DNA of 64,000 nucleotides, taken from NCBI GenBank assembly GCA_900541745.1, contig UQLA01000012.1:15812-79811 (forward strand), given 5' to 3'. The notes beneath the pieces are model-generated. The model was not told where the DNA came from, ran no database searches, and was given only the letters and a program-made list of their open reading frames with translations. The stretch is from an uncultured Collinsella sp. Lineage in GTDB: Bacteria; Actinomycetota; Coriobacteriia; Coriobacteriales; Coriobacteriaceae. Made by a program: the position numbers and the translations under genes. How positions within the stretch are numbered: the stretch's first letter is position 1; each line of letters begins with the position of its first letter. This document shows, one piece after another, positions 58,289 through 64,000 of this stretch.

Positions 58289-61159
58289 TCACGCTCCTTG
58301 GGCGGCAAGTGCCGCGGTCAGGACGATGCCGGCGATCTTGGCTGCCTTGACGTCGTGTTTGTCGTAATCCTCCAAGGCCACCGAGATGGCGACCGTGGGT
58401 GAATCGTAAGGTGCGAAGCCGACGAACATCGAGTTGACGTTGGTGCCGCCGGTCTCGGCCGATCCAGTCTTGCCGGCGACCTTGACGCCCGGAATCTGGG
58501 CATCGGTGCCGGTGCCGGACTGGACAACCGCGAGCATGGCCTGCTTGACCTGATCGGCCGTGGTGGCGCTGACGGCCTGGCCGAGCGAGCGGGATTGCGT
58601 GGTCTTGACCACGGTTCCGTCGGGGGCGAGCACCTGGGCCACGAAGAACGGGTCCATGACCACGCCGCTGTTGGCGATGGCCGCCGCTATCACGCAGTTT
58701 TGCATGACGGTGGTCTGCGGACCTGGCGTGTGGTCCATGCCGACAGGCTGGCCGGCGCCTGCCCAGGCGGTCTCCCACTCGGTCATGAGCGAGGGGTCGG
58801 CCATGATGGAGGCCGCGGTGGTCAGGTCCTGACCGAGCTTTTGGCCGTAACCAAAGGCGTTGGCAAACTGGACGAGCGAGCTGGCGCCGATCTCGTTGGC
58901 CACCTGGCCAAAGACGACGTTGGATGACACGGCAAAGGCCTGTTGCAGGCTGATGGTACCGTAGCTCTCGTTGGCGTAATTGGTGACCGGCGCGTTGCCG
59001 ATATCCATGGAGCCGGGCGCCTGGTACGTGCTGGTAAGGCTGGCGGTGCCGGTTTCGAGCGCCGCGGAGAGTGTGACGACCTTAAAGGTCGAGCCCGGGG
59101 TATAGAGAGCGTCCATGGCGCGGTCGTACATGGAGCCGTCCTCGCCACCGCCCGACTGCATCAGGGCATCGATGTTGGTGTTGTCATAGGTGGGCGAGCT
59201 TGCGCATGCGAGGACCGCGCCGGTGCGCGGATCCATAACCACCACGGCACCCTTAAAGCCCTTGAGTGCCTGCTCGGCAGCCGTCTGGATGCGCGAGTCG
59301 ATGGTGAGCTTGGCGGTGTTGCCCGGTTGGTTTTGGCCCGCGAGCGACGCGAGGGCGTTGTTCCAGCTGGAGTAATCCTTGGAGCCGGTGAGCGTTTCGT
59401 TCATGACGCTCTCGACACCAGCGGTGCCGTACTGCTGGCTTACATAGCCCACCACGTGAGCGGCCATGTTTCCGTTGGGGTAGGAGCGGGCGTAGGTGCC
59501 GTCTTCCTGTTGCAGCGACTCGGCCAGCGTCACGCCGTCGGACGTGATGATGGAGCCGCGCTGGATGTACTTGGAGCGGGCGATGGTGTGGTTGTTGGTC
59601 GGCATGTCCTGATAGTCCTTGGCCTTGATGACCTGGACATAGGTGAGGTTGCCGATAAGGATGGCGAATAGTGCCGTAAAGGCGAGCACGGCGCGGGTCA
59701 GTCGATTGGCGAGCGCCACGCGGCCGAGCACACCGGATTCGGGCGTGTCGAGCAGGCGACGACGCATGCGCGAGCCGGCGGAGTGGCTGCCGCGGGCATA
59801 CGAAGACGAAGTGGCGAAGCGCGTGCCAGCCGGGGAGGCCGCCGAGGCGACCTGGTCGTCGGTGATGGCGGCCATGGTGCCGGTGCCGGTGAGCTCGGCC
59901 TCGCGACCGGTTGCCTCGTCACCGGCGCGCAGCAGCAGCGCGACGATGATAAAGCTTGCCAGCAGCGAGGAGCCACCCTGGCTCATAAAGGGCAGGGTGA
60001 CGCCGGTCAGCGGGATTAGGCGGGTTACGCCGCCAACGATTAAGAAAGCCTGGAAGCTGATAGCGGCCGTAAGACCGGTAGCGCTAAAAGCGGCAAGGTC
60101 GGACTTGGCACGGGCTGCCGTGGTGAGGCCGCGCACGGCAAAGAGCATAAACAGGATAAGAACGGCGCCGCCGCCCAAAAGGCCCATCTCCTCGCCGATA
60201 GCCGAGAAGATAAAGTCGGACTCGACGACGGGGATGTTATTGGCCATACCGTTGCCAATGCCGACGCCAACAAGGCCGCCGTCGGCCAGCGAGAAGAGGG
60301 ACTGGACAATCTGATAGCCCTGGCCCTGCGCGTCCTTAAAGGGATCGGCCCAGACCTGGAAACGCACCTGGACGTGCGACAGGAACTTGTAGGCGCCCAC
60401 GGCCCCCACGGCCAAGAGCGCAAGGCCGATGATGACATACGAGAAACGACCCGTGGCAACGTAGAGCATCAGCAAGAAGATGGTGTAGAACAGCAGGGCC
60501 GAGCCCAAGTCGCGTTCGAAGACGACGACGAGCAGGCAAACGCCCCAGACTGCGAACAGCGGCAGCAGCAGGCGCAGGCGCGGAATCTTAAGACCCAAGA
60601 TCTTGCGGTTGGAGATAGAGAGCAGCTCGCGGTTCTCGGCCAGGTAACCGGCCAGGAACAGCACGATAAAGACCTTGGCGAACTCGCCGGGCTGAATGGT
60701 AAAGCCAGCGATGCGAATCCACAGCTTGGAGCCCGAAATCGTGGTGCCGATAAAGATGGGCAGCATCAGCAAGATGATGCCGATGATGCCAAAGGTGTAC
60801 TTGTAGCGCATGACCACGTCGAGGTTTTTGATCAGCGCGAGCGTTCCCACCATGAGCGCCACCGAGATAAACAGGATGACGAGCTGCGAGATGGCGAGCG
60901 TGGGCGCCAGGCGCGTCACAAACGTGATGCCAATGCCCGAAAGCACAAAGACGATGGGCAGGATGGCCGGGTCGGCGCCGGGCGCCAGGATGCGTACGGC
61001 GATATGCGCCGCGGCGAAGGCGGCGAACAGGCCGATCGGCACGGCGAGCGTCTCAAAGGAAATCGTGGCACCCGCGGTGAGCACGTACATCGCATAGAGC
61101 AGGATGACGGGGAACGCCGAGGCGATGAGCAAGAGCAGTTCGGTGTTGCGGCGACTCAT
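58289..61159 (-). CDS. Fused RodA/FtsW-type glycosyltransferase and class B penicillin-binding protein
   Basis: 956 aa. The N-terminal half (about 1-430) is a SEDS polymerase with some ten helices, including SGSKLWIRIAGFTIQPGEFAK and VVVFERDLGSALLFY. A cytoplasmic linker leads to a further helix (about 505-525) and a transpeptidase domain with STFK (in YTPGSTFKVV), SSN (AVSSNVVFG) and KTG (VAGKTGSAE). In most actinobacteria these are two genes, rodA and pbpA, in the same cluster. Here they are one polypeptide, fixing the partners one to one. I use ATG 61159 after GGGAG. Confidence 0.9.
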   Translation of the reverse strand: MSRRNTELLLLIASAFPVILLYAMYVLTAGATISFETLAVPIGLFAAFAAAHIAVRILAPGADPAILPIVFVLSGIGITFVTRLAPTLAISQLVILFISVALMVGTLALIKNLDVVMRYKYTFGIIGIILLMLPIFIGTTISGSKLWIRIAGFTIQPGEFAKVFIVLFLAGYLAENRELLSISNRKILGLKIPRLRLLLPLFAVWGVCLLVVVFERDLGSALLFYTIFLLMLYVATGRFSYVIIGLALLAVGAVGAYKFLSHVQVRFQVWADPFKDAQGQGYQIVQSLFSLADGGLVGVGIGNGMANNIPVVESDFIFSAIGEEMGLLGGGAVLILFMLFAVRGLTTAARAKSDLAAFSATGLTAAISFQAFLIVGGVTRLIPLTGVTLPFMSQGGSSLLASFIIVALLLRAGDEATGREAELTGTGTMAAITDDQVASAASPAGTRFATSSSYARGSHSAGSRMRRRLLDTPESGVLGRVALANRLTRAVLAFTALFAILIGNLTYVQVIKAKDYQDMPTNNHTIARSKYIQRGSIITSDGVTLAESLQQEDGTYARSYPNGNMAAHVVGYVSQQYGTAGVESVMNETLTGSKDYSSWNNALASLAGQNQPGNTAKLTIDSRIQTAAEQALKGFKGAVVVMDPRTGAVLACASSPTYDNTNIDALMQSGGGEDGSMYDRAMDALYTPGSTFKVVTLSAALETGTASLTSTYQAPGSMDIGNAPVTNYANESYGTISLQQAFAVSSNVVFGQVANEIGASSLVQFANAFGYGQKLGQDLTTAASIMADPSLMTEWETAWAGAGQPVGMDHTPGPQTTVMQNCVIAAAIANSGVVMDPFFVAQVLAPDGTVVKTTQSRSLGQAVSATTADQVKQAMLAVVQSGTGTDAQIPGVKVAGKTGSAETGGTNVNSMFVGFAPYDSPTVAISVALEDYDKHDVKAAKIAGIVLTAALAAQGA

Positions 61160-61175
61160 AAGCGGCACTCCCTTT

Positions 61176-63074
61176 CTAATTCTTATCGGAGGCTTCGGCC
61201 TCGGCTGACTGTTCGGCGGTTTTCTCGGAATCTGACTCGGAGGTGGATTCCTGATCGGTGTTGTTGCGAATCGTTTGCGCGTCAATCACCTGACGGGTCT
61301 GCTCCTCGTCAATCTGATGGCGGTACTTGGAAATGGTGTCCTGCGCATCGTCGACACTCGTTTGCGGAATGCCTGCCTTCAGGCGGTTTTGCGTGTCTTC
61401 GGGCAGGTCGGACAGCTTGATGCTGGTTTCGCTCTCGAGCCAGTGGAGCTCGACCCCGAGCGTCTTGCCGGGCAGGCCGCGCCAGACGGCGACATTGCCG
61501 TGGTAGGTTCCCAAGTAATAGGAGCCGGTGACGCCCGTGTATGCCCAGATGCCTGCTACCAGCACAAAGACAAGGGCCAAGACGGTGGCGATGGTGACAT
61601 TACGGCGTCGGACGCGTTTTGCCTCGCGCATGACGCCGTCGTCGACCAGGTCGACGACCACCACGGTCACATTGTCGTGGCCGCCGGCGGCGAGTGCCGC
61701 GTCCACCAAGTTGTCGACACAGATCTGTGCGCTCGAGGACTGCGTAGCGATGTTCTCGATATCGCTATCGGGAATCATGCTCGAAAGACCGTCGGAGCAC
61801 AGAATCAGGCGGTCGCCTTCCTCGATATGCAGAGTGAAGTGGTCGGCATACATGGCGGGATCCGAGCCCAGCGCGCGGGTGATGACCGAGCGGTTGGGGT
61901 GGACGCGGGCCTCGTCGGCCGTAATCTCGCCGGCATCCACGAGCTCCTCCACGTAGGAGTGGTCGCGGGTCACGCGGATGAGCGTACCCTCGTGGAGCAG
62001 GTAGGCGCGCGAGTCGCCCACGTGGGCGATGGCGAGCGTGTCGTTTTCGATGTAGGCGCAGGTGGCCGTGCATCCCATGCCGGGTTTGCCCAGGCCGTTG
62101 AGGGCGGCCTCGATCACGGCGGCGTTGGCGGCCTCGACGGCTGCGGCCAGGCGCGCGGCGTCGGCGGACTGCGGCGCCGTCTTGGCGATGGTCTCGACGG
62201 CGATGGAGGATGCCACCTCGCCGGCGGCGTGTCCTCCCATGCCGTCGCACACGCAAAAGAGCGGCGACTGCACCAGATAGGAGTCCTCATTGTGCGGGCG
62301 TACGCATCCGACGTCGGAGCGGGCGCCCCACATAAGCTGCGTGGTGGTGCCGGCGTCGTAGGTCGAGTCGGTCTCGATGCGCTCGTCGGTCAGCGGCTCG
62401 AAGCTCATGGTCGAGCCGGGATCTTTGAGCTTTGCCTCCACGGCCGCGACATCGATCTCGGCGGTGTCGCCGGGGGAGACGGTGTCGGCATCGTCTCCCG
62501 ACTCGGCGTCGGAGACGTCCGGAAGGTTGAGATCTTCGGTTACGCGGTCGGCGGGATCGCCGTCCTGCTGCGGCTCGACAGCCGTCGGCTCGGGCGTCGC
62601 AAAGTGCGACGGCGCGGGCGTGCTCTGGGGTTGAGCGGAGAGCTCGGGGGCTGCGGCGGGCGCGGCAACGGGCTGCTCGACTTCGGCAGGCGTTGCAGAT
62701 GCGGGTGCCGCCTCGCTTGCCGGGGCGACGGGGAATACCGGCGCGGCAGGCTCGGGCGCTGCAAACACGGCAGCGCTCTCGTTAATCGCCTCGGCGACGG
62801 GCTCGGCAAAGTGAGCCGGTGCGGGCGTTGCCTCCGGTTCCGCGGGCTGCTCGGCAGCGTGCGCGCCGATAGGGGCGTCGAGCTGCTCGGTGCTGGCGTC
62901 CTCGTCATCGACGAGTGCCGGATATTCTTGAGTTACATGCGAAAGAGGCAGAGAGAACACAGTGTCCTCGGGCTCCACGGTCGCAGGGCGCGCCGGAGCG
63001 GCATGGGCCGGCGCAGCTGCGGGGGCAGTCGGCGTCTCGGGCATGGTTGCGGACTTGTTCTCCTCGTCGATCAT
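61176..63074 (-). CDS. pstP: PP2C-type protein phosphatase (PstP) with long disordered N-terminus
   Basis: 632 aa; it reverses PknB phosphorylation. The first 240 residues are Pro/Ala/Glu-rich and probably disordered, which is unusual, since PstP normally begins with the catalytic domain. The PP2C domain (about 250-480) has SDVGCVRPHNEDSY, CDGMGGHAAGE, VGDSRAYLL, CSDGLSSMI and GGHDNVTVVVVD, the full metal set. One helix (VTIATVLALVFVLVAGIWAY) and an outer domain with an acidic tail follow. It overlaps fhaB by 4 bp. Confidence 0.93.
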   Translation of the reverse strand: MIDEENKSATMPETPTAPAAAPAHAAPARPATVEPEDTVFSLPLSHVTQEYPALVDDEDASTEQLDAPIGAHAAEQPAEPEATPAPAHFAEPVAEAINESAAVFAAPEPAAPVFPVAPASEAAPASATPAEVEQPVAAPAAAPELSAQPQSTPAPSHFATPEPTAVEPQQDGDPADRVTEDLNLPDVSDAESGDDADTVSPGDTAEIDVAAVEAKLKDPGSTMSFEPLTDERIETDSTYDAGTTTQLMWGARSDVGCVRPHNEDSYLVQSPLFCVCDGMGGHAAGEVASSIAVETIAKTAPQSADAARLAAAVEAANAAVIEAALNGLGKPGMGCTATCAYIENDTLAIAHVGDSRAYLLHEGTLIRVTRDHSYVEELVDAGEITADEARVHPNRSVITRALGSDPAMYADHFTLHIEEGDRLILCSDGLSSMIPDSDIENIATQSSSAQICVDNLVDAALAAGGHDNVTVVVVDLVDDGVMREAKRVRRRNVTIATVLALVFVLVAGIWAYTGVTGSYYLGTYHGNVAVWRGLPGKTLGVELHWLESETSIKLSDLPEDTQNRLKAGIPQTSVDDAQDTISKYRHQIDEEQTRQVIDAQTIRNNTDQESTSESDSEKTAEQSAEAEASDKN

Positions 63075-63487
63075 CGACGGTTCACCTTCATGACCACGTC
63101 GCCAATCTGGACCTCATCACCCTCGCGCAGCGTTGCGGGCTCCACCAGCTGACGGCCGTTAACGAGCGTGCCGTTCAAAGAGTTGAGGTCTTCGATGATG
63201 AGTGCCGGGCCCTGCAGCGAAAAGCGTGCGTGCGAGGCCGAGACAAACGGTTCGTTGATGCAGATGTCCGAGGACGGCGAGCGGCCCACGATGACGGGGC
63301 CGAGCATGTCTACGTGGATGCCACGGATGCCGCGCGGACCCTTGTCCACATCGATCGTCCAGATAGCGGAGTCGCGGCGCTGGCCGCGTACGAGTCCCAC
63401 GCCGGTTTTCATGACGGCGAACAGGAAGATGTAGAGCAGGGCGACCAGGACGATGCGGCCTGCAAAAAGGACGATATCGATGTTCAT
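63071..63487 (-). CDS. fhaB: FHA-domain protein FhaB (FipA/FhaB-like)
   Basis: 138 aa: an N-terminal membrane helix (IVLVALLYIFLFAVM), then an FHA phosphothreonine-binding domain with VIVGRSPSSDICI, SASHARF and DLNSLNGTLVNG. It probably brings PknB-phosphorylated partners to the wall-synthesis complex. Its stop overlaps the pstP start (ATGA). Confidence 0.92.
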   Translation of the reverse strand: MNIDIVLFAGRIVLVALLYIFLFAVMKTGVGLVRGQRRDSAIWTIDVDKGPRGIRGIHVDMLGPVIVGRSPSSDICINEPFVSASHARFSLQGPALIIEDLNSLNGTLVNGRQLVEPATLREGDEVQIGDVVMKVNRR

Positions 63488-63493
63488 AAGCGA

Positions 63494-64000
63494 CTATCCC
63501 CTAAATTCAAAGGTGCTCAGGCCAAACGTCAGCAGGTCGCCGTTGCGCAGCGGGCAGCGCGTGATGCGGCGGTTGTTGACGAGCGTGCCGTTGGTGGAAT
63601 TGAGGTCCTCGATCGACCAGTCCGAACCGGTAAAGGTGAGCTGGGCGTGACGGCGCGACACGTTGGGGTCGCGCAGGGCGATGTCCGAAACCGAACGCTC
63701 GCGACCGATGGTCACCTGCGCGGAAGTGATGCTGTGGCTCTCGCCGCTCACGACGTCGACGAGCTGGGCGAGCGGGCGCTGCGGGGCGCGGGCGCTCGCC
63801 ATGTTGGAGGCAATACCGGCTGCGGCGCCAAGGCCCACGGCGGCGCCGGTCGCGGCGGCTCCGCCCATACCGGCGAGGGCGTCACGAGAGACGGTCTGCG
63901 GCACGGGGATGGGCGCGGCGGCGGGGTCGGGGACGTTGGGCGCAAAGGGATCGGCCACGGCGAGCGGGTCGGGAGCGGCGGCACGGGGCGTCGGCTGCTG
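63494..64000 (-). CDS. fhaA: FHA-domain protein FhaA, N-terminal part outside the window
   Basis: The frame is open to the window edge, so the start and any DUF3662 domain are not visible. Seen: a Pro/Ala-rich linker (DPLAVADPFAPNVPDPAA) and a C-terminal FHA domain with VTIGRERSVSDIAL, SRRHAQL and DLNSTNGTLVNN. It lies 6 bp upstream of fhaB in the same direction, the standard order of this cluster. Confidence 0.88.
   Translation of the reverse strand, partial: QQPTPRAAAPDPLAVADPFAPNVPDPAAAPIPVPQTVSRDALAGMGGAAATGAAVGLGAAAGIASNMASARAPQRPLAQLVDVVSGESHSITSAQVTIGRERSVSDIALRDPNVSRRHAQLTFTGSDWSIEDLNSTNGTLVNNRRITRCPLRNGDLLTFGLSTFEFRG

Overview
The window looks like chromosome of a gut Coriobacteriia actinobacterium, most like Collinsella. 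The reasons are GC-rich third codon positions, an actinobacterial dnaK-grpE-dnaJ-hspR cluster, an actinobacterial pknB/rodA-pbpA/pstP/fhaB/fhaA cluster, and several mannose-family PTS genes. Assignments rest on motifs and recalled family resemblance. No database search was run.

Layout. 1-3973: heat-shock operon dnaK (5' end cut by the window), grpE, dnaJ (no zinc finger) and hspR. 4367-6667: aconitase-family hydratase. 6.8-8.9 kb: two unrecognised membrane-anchored proteins among repeated intergenic palindromes. 9077-11704: clpB. 11.8-15.3 kb: a tiny acidic protein, an AAA/DUF4143 ATPase and a large membrane-anchored protein. 15.5-20.2 kb: a TetR gene and a DUF5692-like membrane protein, divergent from a 925-aa iron-sulfur flavoprotein, with twin palindromes between them. 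Then hypA, a mannose-type PTS (EIIAB, EIIC, EIID) and a DUF956 gene.

24739-40785: tRNA-Arg(CCT) carrying an integrated island of about 16 kb. It is bounded by 48-bp direct repeats (attL/attR), with a tyrosine integrase and an excisionase-like gene at the right end. Cargo: an Xre-type repressor facing a large LAxTG-anchored CAP-domain surface protein across a symmetric promoter/operator, a lipoprotein, an oriT-like palindrome cluster with mobC but no relaxase, a DUF1648 membrane protein, decayed genes, and a three-gene metallophosphoesterase operon. The first gene of that operon is cut by an IS3-family element with an exact 3-bp target duplication.

40.8-50.4 kb: remnants (iron alcohol dehydrogenase pseudogene, kinase fragment, deleted levR copy) beside a lev-type operon of EIIB-EIIC-EIID-EIIA, a cytoplasmic GH32 and a full LevR-like regulator. 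Direct repeats on both sides show that the module was once tandemly duplicated. The regulator has lost its GAFTGA loop. 50.4-55.7 kb: an Amadori-compound operon (GntR regulator, YfcC-type transporter, FrlC-, FrlB- and FrlD-like enzymes), with a promoter sitting between two copies of a probable GntR site.

56.2-64.0 kb (minus strand): cell-wall/division signalling, with PknB kinase, a fused RodA-PBP protein, PP2C phosphatase and two FHA proteins (the second runs off the window).
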